Assembly (NCBI GenBank): GCA_015233395.1
Contig: JADFXV010000020.1
Coordinates: 1-42,324, forward strand
Direction: 5' to 3'
Length of the DNA stretch: 42,324 bases
Source: Desulfovibrionaceae bacterium
Lineage (GTDB): Bacteria; Desulfobacterota; Desulfovibrionia; Desulfovibrionales; Desulfovibrionaceae
How positions within the stretch are numbered: the stretch's first letter is position 1; the number at the start of each line of letters is the position of its first letter. The notes beneath the pieces were generated by a model that worked only from the letters and a program-made list of their open reading frames with translations, was not told the DNA's origin and ran no database searches. A program made the translations under genes and the position numbers. This document shows positions 31,101 through 39,717 of the stretch, one piece after another.

Positions 31101-31675
31101 CGGGTTCGATCGCCCGGGTCGGCCTGGACATGTACCTGGAACTGCTCGATCAGGAGGTGCGCCGGCTCAAGGGCGAAAAGCTCGTGACGCGCGCGGAGCC
31201 CGAGGCGCTGATCAATTTCGCCGCCCGCCTGCCCGAGTCCTATGTGCCCGAGACCGGGGAGCGGCTGCGCCTGTATCGCCAGCTGTCCGCGGCCGAAGAC
31301 CTGGCTGAGATCGACGCGCGCGTCCTGGAGTTGCGCGACCGGTACGGACCGCCTCCCGAGGAGGCGCTCAATTTCATCGGGCTGATCCGGCTCAAGCGGC
31401 GCCTGGCCGCGCTGAGCGTTTCCAAGGCCGAACTCTCGCCCGCCAGGATGGTTTTGTCCTGGGACGAAGAGGCGGCCGGAATCGATCTGCCTGCGCTTTT
31501 GACCTTTGTCGAGAATGCGGGCGACATGAAGCTCTCGCCCCCGGCCAAGCTCGAAGCGCGCCTGGCCGAGTCCCACAGCGTGGAGGACGCCTTGAACATT
31601 TTCAGTCAACGCCTGGAGGCCATGGCCCGGGCGGGAGTCGTCCCGGGCGCCTTGGAGGCCGGAAATGGCGCGTAA
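28190..31675 (+). CDS. mfd: Transcription-repair coupling factor Mfd
   Basis: This 1161-residue DNA translocase pushes stalled RNA polymerase off lesions and recruits UvrA. The N-terminal UvrB-like region includes VRGDILDIFPPGYGWPVRFEFFGD. The CarD-like RNAP-interaction domain begins LREGDLLVHRDYGLARFAG. The helicase motifs are GDVGFGKTEVAMRAAF (Walker A), LLILDEEQRFGVSHKE (Walker B), LTATPIPRTLQLSLSGIR, TAIIESGLDFPKANT and QLRGRVGRSDRQAYAYF. The C-terminal TRCF domain ends the protein. Start is GTG at 28190 with a weak ribosome site. The stop overlaps the start of the next gene by 11 nt. Confidence 0.97.
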   Translation: MRYPKELTDFLDGRSPDVSIYKSGPATRAITALELLDRGRFVALAVTDASELSRMRGLLTLLRPPGEAPVWERPWLALPAYPPGPPVPGDWARRMAVLYALAERPGPRILLFTVDNLLPKWPGRDLIASHHHLARPGDEMLIEMLLEQAVSWGYARSPMVGARGEVAVRGDILDIFPPGYGWPVRFEFFGDTLESLRLFDPATQRSQGELESVTVLPVTPAPATPALFERAKAHWATLAATGELDKAARGRLEEGLSRGECAVWPGMFHAAPTALSQWFPPDAAYVLSKASLLRPRIEERAYSWREYFGEEPARGLGFARPWEKMLWPEAQAWSSWRGAPQALFEELALAHEKRGPDMAEKAIEDFSQLFWKPEEQKRPWAALVAALKDWRTSRERVILSFHSAKSRSKFLALAAREELGFATGLAPGERGLFALVSPLSQGMEACGGELLILPEDVLQPSAGASEDRQRKAKAFKGLSKHDDLREGDLLVHRDYGLARFAGLSRLRVGQVANDYLLLVFDGDDKLYLPADRIGLAARYKGPESQVAALDKLGGARWKAAKEKARKAIEKIAQDLIEMYAYRRVAKGYSYGRVDDAFWEFEAGFGFEETEDQDRAIAETLADMERPEPMDRLVCGDVGFGKTEVAMRAAFRAVLDGKQVALLCPTTILAEQHYQNFKARMDAFAVRVGMLSRFVSAKDQKMELDSVRRGETDILIGTHRLLSKDVEFPRLGLLILDEEQRFGVSHKEKIKKMRRTIDALTLTATPIPRTLQLSLSGIRSLSVIETPPVDRKPVENALIERDPDMLGAIVARELERGGQVFWVHNRVSSLPGVVDFIRSIAPGARVGMAHGQMAESELEKAMHEFWHAETQILACTAIIESGLDFPKANTLIVDQAQMFGLGQLYQLRGRVGRSDRQAYAYFLVPSLREIPETAAKRLKIILDMDFLGAGFHLAMEDLRLRGAGNILGEAQSGSIARVGLDMYLELLDQEVRRLKGEKLVTRAEPEALINFAARLPESYVPETGERLRLYRQLSAAEDLAEIDARVLELRDRYGPPPEEALNFIGLIRLKRRLAALSVSKAELSPARMVLSWDEEAAGIDLPALLTFVENAGDMKLSPPAKLEARLAESHSVEDALNIFSQRLEAMARAGVVPGALEAGNGA

Positions 31676-32714
31676 TTTCGCGGCCGCGTGCTGCCTTGCG
31701 CTGCTGTGCGCCTGTTCTTCTCCGTCCGCGGGCGTCCCCGCGGCCGGGATCGCCGCCATGGTCGACGGCCGGCCGATCGGCCTGCGCCAGCTCGAATACT
31801 ACTACGACCTGGTCATGCTCGGCTCGATGTCCGACAACGCCACGCTGTCCCGTCTGGCCTCGGGTTACGGGGAAGCGCTCACGGAGTTGATCGTCGAGGA
31901 ACTGGCCCTGCGCGACCTGGAGAAAGCCGGGCATCCGGTTTCCGAGCAGGACGTCGAGACGGCCCTGGCGGCCTTGCGCCGGGATTATCCGGGCGACTCC
32001 TTCGAGAAAATGCTGGCCGAGGAGGCCATCGATCCGGCTCTGCTGCGGGGCCGCTTGCGCGGACGAGCGGCCATGGAAAAATTGGCGAGCGTGATTTTGC
32101 GTCCCGGCGTCTCCATCTCCGCCGAGGAGGCCCAGGGGTATTACCGGGCCAATGCGGCCGTTTTCGGCCGGCCGGCCAAGCTCAGGCTCACGGAGCAACG
32201 GGCCGCCACCAAGGAAGAGGCGAAAAAAATTCAGGACGGGGGCCGCAAGCCCGCAAGCGGCGAGGCGGCGCAGGCGCGCGAAATCGTGGCCGTCGAGGAC
32301 AAGCTCCCGGCCGAGTGGCGCGAGGCGGTGAAAAAACTCAAGACCGGCGAGACGAGCCCGCCCATCCCGGACAAGCCGGGCTACGTCGTGTTGACCCTGG
32401 TCGAGCGCGTCGCCGCCAAACCGGCGGACCCGGTCCAGGCCTATCCGCGGGTCGAGGCGGCCCTGCTCGACGTGAAGCTGCGCCAGGCGTTCACCCAATG
32501 GCTGGAGGACGACCTGGCCAAGGCCGTGATTACGGTCAATCCCGCGATTTCCTTGGCCACGGCCAAGGAAGCGGCGCAGGGCGCCGCCGGGGCGGACCAG
32601 AACGCGGCGCGCGAAACCACCACGCCCGCGCCCGAACCCGTCCGGGATGACGCGGTGGCGCGTTCCGACGAAGATAAATCGAGCGAGGAGCTCGCCCGGG
32701 AGGCGGGCAAATGA
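31665..32714 (+). CDS. SurA/PpiC-like periplasmic lipoprotein
   Basis: This 349-residue protein has a lipoprotein-type signal (CCLALLCACSS, with Cys at the presumed cleavage site, though Cys at -2 is unusual). A SurA N-domain-like region follows (MVDGRPIGLRQLEYYYDLV, LIVEELALRDLEKAGHPVSEQDVETAL). The parvulin-like region after YYRANAAVFGRPAKLRL is shortened, so isomerase activity is doubtful. The tail after residue 290 is Ala/Glu-rich and disordered. GGAGG lies before the ATG, which overlaps mfd. The true surA follows 222 nt later, so the two may share outer-membrane protein folding work as chaperone paralogues. Confidence 0.8.
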   Translation: MARNFAAACCLALLCACSSPSAGVPAAGIAAMVDGRPIGLRQLEYYYDLVMLGSMSDNATLSRLASGYGEALTELIVEELALRDLEKAGHPVSEQDVETALAALRRDYPGDSFEKMLAEEAIDPALLRGRLRGRAAMEKLASVILRPGVSISAEEAQGYYRANAAVFGRPAKLRLTEQRAATKEEAKKIQDGGRKPASGEAAQAREIVAVEDKLPAEWREAVKKLKTGETSPPIPDKPGYVVLTLVERVAAKPADPVQAYPRVEAALLDVKLRQAFTQWLEDDLAKAVITVNPAISLATAKEAAQGAAGADQNAARETTTPAPEPVRDDAVARSDEDKSSEELAREAGK

Positions 32715-32936
32715 CGGCTGGACCGAAGTCCCCCGGCCGAACCGGCGGCGGCGGCGAAAAAAATGTTTACCGCGAACAAAATGCGTATTAGGTCCGTAAG
32801 CGAAGGTCGGACCGGCGGTCCGGCGGACCGATGGAGCGCGCGAGTTTTTTACTCCCCGTGTTTCTTGCCGGGGCAGCGTAAATGGATTAGCTGTTTGCGT
32901 CGACTTCACGTCTTTCCATTGTCAGGAGGGTATCCG

Positions 32937-33938
32937 GTGACGTCAGTCATTCGGCGGGTGGTGTTCGCCGCGCTGCTTTTTATGGCCGCGACGGCCTTTG
33001 CCGGCGAGTATCTGGATAAGGTTGCGGCCGTGGTCAACGGCGAAATCATAACCCTTTACGATCTCAACGAGCGCGTCGACAAATATTTCAAAACCAATGA
33101 GGGCGCGCTCTACAATAAAAACGATCCGGCGGTCGTAGCCGATCTGCGCGACAAGATGCTGCACTCGATGATCGACGACCTCCTGCTCACCCAGGAGGCC
33201 GCGCGGCTGAAGATCAACGTGACCGACACCGATATCGAGAAAGAACTGCAAAACATGATGCGCAAGAACAACATGACGCAGAAGCAGTTCGATGAGGAGA
33301 TGGCCAGGGAAGGCCTCACCCGCAAGGAATTGATGGCGCTCATGCGCAAGGACATCACCAAGCAGCAGATCTTGTCCTTCATGGTCCAGCGCAAGATTCT
33401 GGTGACCGACGAGGAACTCAAGAACGCCGGCGCCAATCCCGTCGAGGCCAAGAACGGCCAAGCCGGGCAGGCCCAGGCCGCCCCGGCGCAGACCGTGGAG
33501 GTCGAGGGCGTGCGCGTGGGACTGATTATCCTGCCCAAGCCCGAAACGGCCAAAGAGGTCCGCAAAAAAATCCTTTCCAAGGAAATGTCCTTTGCCGAGG
33601 CGGCCAGGCGGTATTCCGTGGGACCGGCCAAAAACGTAGGCGGCGATCTCGGGTTCATCGCCTTCAAGGATATGTCGCCGGATCTCTTGGCCGCCGCCAA
33701 GGGACTCGCTCCCGGTTCGGTCAGCGACGTGGTCACGCTCGACGGCAAACCGGCCCTGGTTTCGGCCGGCGAGGTCACGAAAGAGGCGGTCTCCGGTCCG
33801 TCCTCCCTCTCCGGCCCCCGCCCGCTCAGCGCCAGCGAGGGGACATACGAGAATCTCTACAAGGCCAAAGCCGAGAAACAATTCCAGGATTACATGGCGA
33901 AGCTGCGCTCCAGGGCAATCATAGAAATGAAGATGTAA
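32937..33938 (+). CDS. surA: Periplasmic chaperone/peptidyl-prolyl isomerase SurA
   Basis: This 333-residue protein helps outer-membrane proteins fold. A signal peptide (RRVVFAALLFMAATAFAG) is followed by the SurA N-domain (LDKVAAVVNGEIITLYDLNERV, MLHSMIDDLLLTQEAARLKI, ITKQQILSFMVQRKI). A single parvulin domain comes next (VGLIILPKPETAKEVRKKI, SFAEAARRYSVGPAKNVGGDLGFI). E. coli SurA has two parvulin domains, so this is the short form. The start is GTG at 32937, set by AGGAGGG 6 nt upstream. The frame is open further upstream to 32763 without a ribosome site. Confidence 0.9.
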   Translation: MTSVIRRVVFAALLFMAATAFAGEYLDKVAAVVNGEIITLYDLNERVDKYFKTNEGALYNKNDPAVVADLRDKMLHSMIDDLLLTQEAARLKINVTDTDIEKELQNMMRKNNMTQKQFDEEMAREGLTRKELMALMRKDITKQQILSFMVQRKILVTDEELKNAGANPVEAKNGQAGQAQAAPAQTVEVEGVRVGLIILPKPETAKEVRKKILSKEMSFAEAARRYSVGPAKNVGGDLGFIAFKDMSPDLLAAAKGLAPGSVSDVVTLDGKPALVSAGEVTKEAVSGPSSLSGPRPLSASEGTYENLYKAKAEKQFQDYMAKLRSRAIIEMKM

Positions 33939-33977
33939 CCGGCCGCCGGGAAAGCCGCGCGAGTACGTGGACTGCGT

Positions 33978-35000
33978 ATGGATTTAAACGAATTCGGCGA
34001 CAAGCTGCGACAGGAACGGGAAGGCCAGGGGCTTTCCCTGAAGGATGTGGCTGAAAAAACCAAGGTCAGCCGCCGCTGCCTGGAAGCCATCGAACAAGGC
34101 CGCCGCTCGGACTTGCCCCATCCCGTTTACGCCAAGGGCTTTGTCCGGCATTACTCCAAATTCCTCGGCGTCGACGAGGGACTGGTCGAGGATTTTTTGG
34201 CCGAACACTTCAACGTCGACGACGAGCCGGAATTCCATCGCTACGAAATCAAGGAGACCATCGCCAAGGTCCGGCCCGTGGCGGGAACCGGAAAGCGCGC
34301 CCCGGTCGGACCGGCCGCCGTCCTGGTGGTCTTGTTGCTGATCCTGTGCGGCTTGCTCGGCTACCTCTACTTCTCGGCCGCCGGAAGCCAATTCAAATCT
34401 CTGATCTACACCAAGATATTCCAGCAGGCCGGACCCGTGGGCGAAATGCAGACGCCGCCGGAATTAAAGGTTGCGCCGTCCGAAAAGGAAGCCAGGACGT
34501 CCCGGGAAACCGCCAAGGAACCGCTTCGGGCCGCCGCCGACTCCAAAGAGATCGCCCCCCCGGCGCGCCCCGGTGACGCCAAACCCGCCGAACCCGAGCC
34601 CGCGCTCGCCCTCAAGGACATACTTCCCGAACCCGCAGCCCCGGCCCAAGCCCCGGCTCAGGCCATGGTCGCGGCTCCGGTTCCGGTTCCGGCCCCGCCC
34701 CCGGCCAAGGAACAAGCCCCGGCCGCCCCGGGCAGCGCCATGGAAGAAAAAGACTTCGGGTCCGCCGGACCGCTTCTGGTGGAAATCCTGGCCAACCAGG
34801 CCTGCTGGATCGAAGCCTCGGTGGATACCGGCCAAGGCAAGGAATTCTATCTCAATAAGGGCCAATACCTGACCACCCGCTTCAAAGACAAAATGACCGT
34901 CAAACTCGGCAACGCCGGAGGCGTCACCGTGCGCTTCAACGGAAAAGACGTGCCCATGAACGTCCCCAAAAGCGGCGTGGTGACGTTGCAATTCCCGTAA
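33978..35000 (+). CDS. RodZ-like membrane protein with HTH and DUF4115 domains
   Basis: This 340-residue protein begins with a cytoplasmic HTH_25 helix-turn-helix (FGDKLRQEREGQGLSLKDVAEKTKVSRR in part; YAKGFVRHYSKFLGVD). A linker and one membrane helix follow (PAAVLVVLLLILCGLLGYLYF, about residues 113-133). A long Pro/Ala/Glu-rich periplasmic stretch ends in a DUF4115 beta domain (LLVEILANQACWIEASVDTG ... VTVRFNGKDVPM). RodZ couples the MreB cytoskeleton to the cell-wall machine. Assignment rests on domain order, because many such proteins are untested. It follows surA by 39 nt. The ribosome site is weak. Confidence 0.85.
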   Translation: MDLNEFGDKLRQEREGQGLSLKDVAEKTKVSRRCLEAIEQGRRSDLPHPVYAKGFVRHYSKFLGVDEGLVEDFLAEHFNVDDEPEFHRYEIKETIAKVRPVAGTGKRAPVGPAAVLVVLLLILCGLLGYLYFSAAGSQFKSLIYTKIFQQAGPVGEMQTPPELKVAPSEKEARTSRETAKEPLRAAADSKEIAPPARPGDAKPAEPEPALALKDILPEPAAPAQAPAQAMVAAPVPVPAPPPAKEQAPAAPGSAMEEKDFGSAGPLLVEILANQACWIEASVDTGQGKEFYLNKGQYLTTRFKDKMTVKLGNAGGVTVRFNGKDVPMNVPKSGVVTLQFP

Positions 35001-35042
35001 GCGTTTCGGGGGAGTAAGAGAATCGGGGGGAAACCCCTTTTT

Positions 35043-35205
35043 GCAGCGGAGGGCGTCGGCCAGCGCTCCGCGCTGACGACGCAAGGCGAGAGTGGAAAAT
35101 GTCCTCATTTTCCACTCTCGCCTTGCCCAGACCTCCTTCCCCAAAAAAAATTTCCACGGTGCGGGCCGGATTTTTCGCGGAGCGAAAAATCCGGCCCGCA
35201 CCGTG
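35043..35205. repeat. Two perfect long hairpins after the RodZ-like gene
   Basis: Hairpin 1 has 21-bp arms (35081-35101 and 35106-35126) with loop TCCT, preceded by the repeat shared with 26512. Hairpin 2 has 24-bp arms (35155-35178 and 35182-35205) with tip ATTTTTCGC-GGA-GCGAAAAAT, matching the tip type of hairpin A at 13107 and 41161 but with a different base. An AAAAAAAA run (35143-35150) lies between them. It probably serves as a terminator or RNA-stability element before recO. Confidence 0.8.
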
Positions 35206-35309
35206 CAATGTATTTGAGAAAGGGCGGTCGCAGGGAAGAACCCTTGCCTCCTGTCGAGGGGGGCCGGGGAATTCCAAGGGGCGGAGCCCCTTGGCTGCCG
35301 GAGGCCCTA

Positions 35310-36068
35310 GTGGATTTCACGGACAGGGCGTTGATACTGCGGGTGGGGCGGTTTCGGGAATCGGACATCTGGGTGCGTCTGATGACTCCGTCGCGGGGCG
35401 TGCTTCAGGCATTCGCCTTTGGCGGCAGCCGGAGCCGGCGCAGGTTTTGCGGTTGTCTGGACACGTTCAACCAGGTGTTGTTCACGTTTCGCGGCAGCCG
35501 GGGCGGCCGTTACCTGTATTTGACCGAGGGGACGCTGCTCGACGTTCACGCCGGGTTGCGCGCCGAGCCTTCCAGGCTTGGCGTGGCCCGCAACTGCGCC
35601 GATTTTTTCGAGCTGGTCAGCCTGGGGCCGGCCGGGTCGGGCCGGGCCTACGACTTGCTTTCGGAGGCCTTGGCGGCCGCCTCGGACGGGGTGGCGCCGG
35701 CCGGGCTGTTTCCGATCTGTTTCCGGGCCAGGCTGGCTTTTGATCAGGGTTTTCTGCCGCCGCTTTGGATTTGCTCCGAATGCGGCGCCGAGTTGCCCTG
35801 TCCCGGCGCGGCCCGGTTTGACCTGAGGGGCGGGCGGTTGTATTGCGCGGACTGCGCCGCAGTTTCGGGCGCGGCCCGGGGCGCGTATTTGCCCTGCGGC
35901 GGCGAAACCTCGCGTCTGGCGCGCGCGGTCATGGAGCGCGAACCCCGGGAGTGGAAGGCCCTGGCCGCCGGTCCCGACGCGCGGCGCGAATTTTTCGATA
36001 TCGTCGACCGATTCGTGCGCTTTCATCTCGGCGTCGGCTACGAGGACGGCGGATTTCGCCGCCTGTAG
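35310..36068 (+). CDS. recO: DNA repair protein RecO
   Basis: This 252-residue protein works with RecF/RecR to load RecA on gapped DNA. The N-terminal OB fold ([35 protein letters not shown] in pieces) is followed by a helical domain and a zinc motif [12 protein letters not shown]...LYCADCA with four cysteines. The start is probably GTG at 35310 (GGAGG 5 nt upstream), which begins [10 protein letters not shown], the normal RecO start. The open frame extends back to 35208, but that part is intergenic repeat and would add an odd Gly/Arg/Pro-rich tail. Confidence 0.9.
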   Translation: MDFTDRALILRVGRFRESDIWVRLMTPSRGVLQAFAFGGSRSRRRFCGCLDTFNQVLFTFRGSRGGRYLYLTEGTLLDVHAGLRAEPSRLGVARNCADFFELVSLGPAGSGRAYDLLSEALAAASDGVAPAGLFPICFRARLAFDQGFLPPLWICSECGAELPCPGAARFDLRGGRLYCADCAAVSGAARGAYLPCGGETSRLARAVMEREPREWKALAAGPDARREFFDIVDRFVRFHLGVGYEDGGFRRL

Positions 36069-36121
36069 CGCCCGCCTTTAATTGCGCCGCAACGTTACGC
36101 GGCGCGACACCCGGAGCGAGC

Positions 36122-36994
<873 letters not shown>

Positions 36995-36995
36995 C

Positions 36996-37053
36996 CGGGG
37001 CTCCGCCCCGGACCCCGCCGGGGGGATGATCCCCCCCGGACCCCCTCGACGGG
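36996..37053 (+). other. Three GC-rich hairpins after glyQ
   Basis: CCGGGGC-TCC-GCCCCGG, GGGGGG-ATGAT-CCCCCC and CCCCCTCGACGGGGG-type stems follow each other directly after the glyQ stop. None is followed by a T-run. They may slow transcription or protect the glyQ mRNA end. Confidence 0.5.
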
Positions 37054-37066
37054 GGGATGGTATAAT
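37036..37066 (+). promoter_or_regulatory. Possible extended -10 promoter ahead of glyS
   Basis: TGG-TATAAT (37058-37066) is a perfect -10 with the TGn extension. A weak -35 TCGACG (37036-37041) lies 19 nt upstream. If used, glyS would be transcribed apart from glyQ, with the hairpin at 37119 in its 5' UTR. Confidence 0.45.
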
Positions 37067-37118
37067 ATGAGTATGTACTTCATTTGAACCATGAAAGTTT
37101 TTCTGGGGAAAGGGGGTT

Positions 37119-37162
37119 CGGGGGAAAACCCCTTTTTGTTCACAAAAAGGGGTTTTCCCCCG
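37119..37162. repeat. Perfect 20-bp hairpin between glyQ and glyS
   Basis: Arms 37119-37138 and 37143-37162 pair perfectly around TTCA, with tip CCCCTTTTTG-TTCA-CAAAAAGGGG. It is the same design as 14693-14738, with GAAAGTTTTTCTGGGGAAAGGGGG upstream. It lies 40 nt before glyS. A partial terminator or 5'-UTR control is possible. Confidence 0.75.
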
Positions 37163-37202
37163 GATTCTCTCTCCCACATCCCACTCCCCAAAAGGATCTT
37201 CA

Positions 37203-39287
37203 ATGCCTCAATTCGTGTTCGAGATTGGCTTCGAGGAGATGCCGGCGCGGTTTCAGCCGGGTTTGGCGGTCGAGTTCGAGCGTTTGCTCGGCGAGGCCTT
37301 TGGCCGGTCGAAGCTCGATTTCTCCGGGCTTGTCGTCGGGGTGACGCCCAGGCGTTTGGCGGCGGCGGTCGCGGATCTGGGCGGCGAGCAGCGCCGGGAA
37401 GAAGAGGTTGTCACCGGTCCTCCGGTGCGGGTCGCCTATGCCCCGGACGGCTCTCTGACCAAGGCCGGCAGCGGTTTCGCCAAGACCCAGGGCGTATCCG
37501 AGTCTGATCTGTTCGCGATGACGACCGAAAAGGGCGAATATCTGGCGGCGCGCAAAGCCACCGGCGGCGCGCCGGCGCTTGCGCTCTTGCCCGGGATTTG
37601 CGCGGCGGCGCTGGCGGCGCTTTCTTTTCCCAAAAAGATGCGTTGGGGTTGCGGCGAGATCGCGTTCGGCCGTCCGATCCGCTGGATATTGGCGGTGTAC
37701 GGTGCGGACGCGGTGGAGTTCGAGTACGCCGGGGTCGCGTCCGGGCGGCTGACTCACGGCCACCGCGTGATGGGGCCGGGACCGTTTCCGGTTGCGCGGG
37801 CGGACGATTACGCCGAGCTTATTCGGGACAAAGGCAAAGTGATTCTCGATCCGGCCGGGCGGCGGGCGCTCATTGCGGAGCGCGCGGCCGCCCTGGCCCG
37901 AGAGGTTGGCGGGGTCTTTGTCATGGGCGAATCATTGCTCCAAGAGGTCGTGGGCTTGGTTGAATATCCGGTTGCGGCGCGTGGACGGTTTGACGACAAG
38001 TTTTTGGAGCTTCCCCGCGAGGTTTTGCTGACCAGCATGGAGAAGCATCAGAAGTGTATCGGTGTCCCGGCAGCAGACAACAAGCTGTTGCCTTATTTCA
38101 TTGCCACTCTTGGGCTTATGCCCACGGACTTGGGCGTGGTGCGTCGCGGCTGGGAGCGGGTTTTGCGCGCCAGACTGGAAGACGCGATGTTCTTTTGGCG
38201 CGCTGACATGGCGGCGGACTTGGACGGCTGGCTGGCCAAGCTCGATCAGGTGGTGTTTCTGGGGCCGCTGGGCAGCGTTGGCGACAAGACCAAAAGAGTC
38301 TCCGCTCTGTGCGGCTGGCTCGCGGACACGATCGATCCCGGGCTCGCCGCCGATCTGACCCGGGCCGGGCGCATTTGCAAGGCAGACCTGGTGTCGCAGA
38401 TGGTCGGCGAATTCGCGGAGTTGCAGGGGGTGATGGGCGGCATTTACGCCCTGGCCAAGGGGGAATCCAAGACGGTGAGCGACGCCGTGGCCGGGCATTA
38501 TCTGCCGCTTGGCCCGGACAGTCCGCTGCCCGAAACTCTCGCCGGAGCGCTCGTCTCCATCGCCGACAAGATCGACACGCTCGTGGGCTGTTTCGGATTG
38601 GACATGATCCCGACCGGCGCGGCCGATCCGTACGCCTTGCGCCGGGCGGCGCTGGGCGTGTGCCGCATCGTCGTCGAGCGCGGCCTGCGCCCGAGCCTGG
38701 CCGATCTGATCGACCGGGCCATAGCGGGTTATGAGGGATGCGCCTTCAAATTGTCCGCCAAGGACGTTGCGGCCAAGCTCATGGATTTTTTCGCGGCCAG
38801 GCTCAAGGCCTATTTTGCCGGCCGGGGGTACGAGACGTTGGTTGTCGAAGCGGCCGCGAGCGCGGGCGTGGACGACGTCTGGTCGCTTGCCTCGCGGCTT
38901 GAGGCGCTCGGCGCTTTTGCGAAAATGGACGATTTCGGCCAGGCGGTTTTGACCTTCAAGCGCGCCGCCAACATCATCCGCAAGCAGGCGGCAGGCGAGG
39001 ATCTTTCCGACGCCTGCGACCCGGCGCTGCTCGCCGAACCGGCCGAGCGCGCGTTGTACGCCAAGCTCGCGCAGACCGGCGAGCGTTTCGAGGAATTGTG
39101 GAAACGCGACGATTACGGGGCGCTTTTTGCGCTCTTGCGCGAGTTGCGGCCCCAGGTCGACACTTTTTTCGATGCCGTGATGGTCATGGACGATGACCCG
39201 TGCGTCCGGCGCAACCGTTTGCTGCTTTTGTCGTCTTTGGTCGAACGCATGTCGCGGCTGGCCGATTTTTCGGCCTTGCAGGTGTAG
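37203..39287 (+). CDS. glyS: Glycyl-tRNA synthetase beta subunit
   Basis: This 694-residue subunit binds tRNA-Gly and completes the enzyme with GlyQ. It starts FVFEIGFEEMPARFQPG, close to the family consensus LLxEIGxEELP. It has VTPRRLAAAVADL, FPKKMRWG, IRWILAVYGADAVEF, HKVxx-type HGHRVMGPG, FLELPREVLLTSMEKHQKC and the C-terminal anticodon-binding region (DDPCVRRNRLLLLSSLVERM). The length is normal (about 690). AAGGAT precedes the ATG. Confidence 0.96.
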   Translation: MPQFVFEIGFEEMPARFQPGLAVEFERLLGEAFGRSKLDFSGLVVGVTPRRLAAAVADLGGEQRREEEVVTGPPVRVAYAPDGSLTKAGSGFAKTQGVSESDLFAMTTEKGEYLAARKATGGAPALALLPGICAAALAALSFPKKMRWGCGEIAFGRPIRWILAVYGADAVEFEYAGVASGRLTHGHRVMGPGPFPVARADDYAELIRDKGKVILDPAGRRALIAERAAALAREVGGVFVMGESLLQEVVGLVEYPVAARGRFDDKFLELPREVLLTSMEKHQKCIGVPAADNKLLPYFIATLGLMPTDLGVVRRGWERVLRARLEDAMFFWRADMAADLDGWLAKLDQVVFLGPLGSVGDKTKRVSALCGWLADTIDPGLAADLTRAGRICKADLVSQMVGEFAELQGVMGGIYALAKGESKTVSDAVAGHYLPLGPDSPLPETLAGALVSIADKIDTLVGCFGLDMIPTGAADPYALRRAALGVCRIVVERGLRPSLADLIDRAIAGYEGCAFKLSAKDVAAKLMDFFAARLKAYFAGRGYETLVVEAAASAGVDDVWSLASRLEALGAFAKMDDFGQAVLTFKRAANIIRKQAAGEDLSDACDPALLAEPAERALYAKLAQTGERFEELWKRDDYGALFALLRELRPQVDTFFDAVMVMDDDPCVRRNRLLLLSSLVERMSRLADFSALQV

Positions 39288-39294
39288 AAAACAC

Positions 39295-39322
39295 TTGACA
39301 TTATGCGCCGATTGAATAAAGT
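39295..39322 (+). promoter_or_regulatory. Sigma-70 promoter of rpsT
   Basis: TTGACA (39295-39300), a 16-nt spacer and TAAAGT (39317-39322) lie just after the glyS stop and 42 nt before the rpsT start. Confidence 0.65.
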
Positions 39323-39363
39323 CAGCGATTCATTTTCAGTGACTTTACCGAGGAGGAGTTCCC

Positions 39364-39630
39364 GTGGCCAATCATAAATCCGCCCTGAAACGGCACCGCC
39401 AGAGCCTGGTCGCCCGCGCCCGCAACCGGGCCATCAAGACTCAGGTGAAAAACGCCATCAAGGCCGTGCGCGCGGCCATCGAAACCAAGGACGCCGTCCA
39501 GGCCAAGTCCGCCCTGGCCGCGGCCACCTCGGTGATCGACAGGGCCTCGACCAAAAGCGTCCTGCATTGGAAGACCGCCGCCCGCCAGGTTTCGCGCCTG
39601 AGCAGCGCCGTCAACGCCCTGCCGGCCTAG
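39364..39630 (+). CDS. rpsT: 30S ribosomal protein S20
   Basis: This 88-residue basic protein binds 16S rRNA early in 30S assembly. The family start ANHKSALKRHRQSLVARARN is clear, followed by a long helix hairpin and the late motif KSVLHWKTAARQVSRLSS. GTG start with GAGGAG upstream. Non-ATG starts in rpsT are known to be part of its translation control in other bacteria. It has its own promoter and is followed by the protease gene. Confidence 0.97.
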   Translation: MANHKSALKRHRQSLVARARNRAIKTQVKNAIKAVRAAIETKDAVQAKSALAAATSVIDRASTKSVLHWKTAARQVSRLSSAVNALPA

Positions 39631-39717
39631 TCCCGCCCTGAATCCGTTCCTAGTCTACCAGGCGTCACCCGCGCCTTGGCCGGGCGGCGAACCGCTTTTG
39701 GCCGAGGGAGCATGGGC

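Noticed and set aside
27425-31759. Open frame of 1444 codons antisense to mfd
   Set aside because: It lies wholly over cheW and mfd, which have unmistakable motifs. Long antisense frames are common in GC-rich DNA. Its Gly/Arg/His/Gln-rich composition is that of a shadow.
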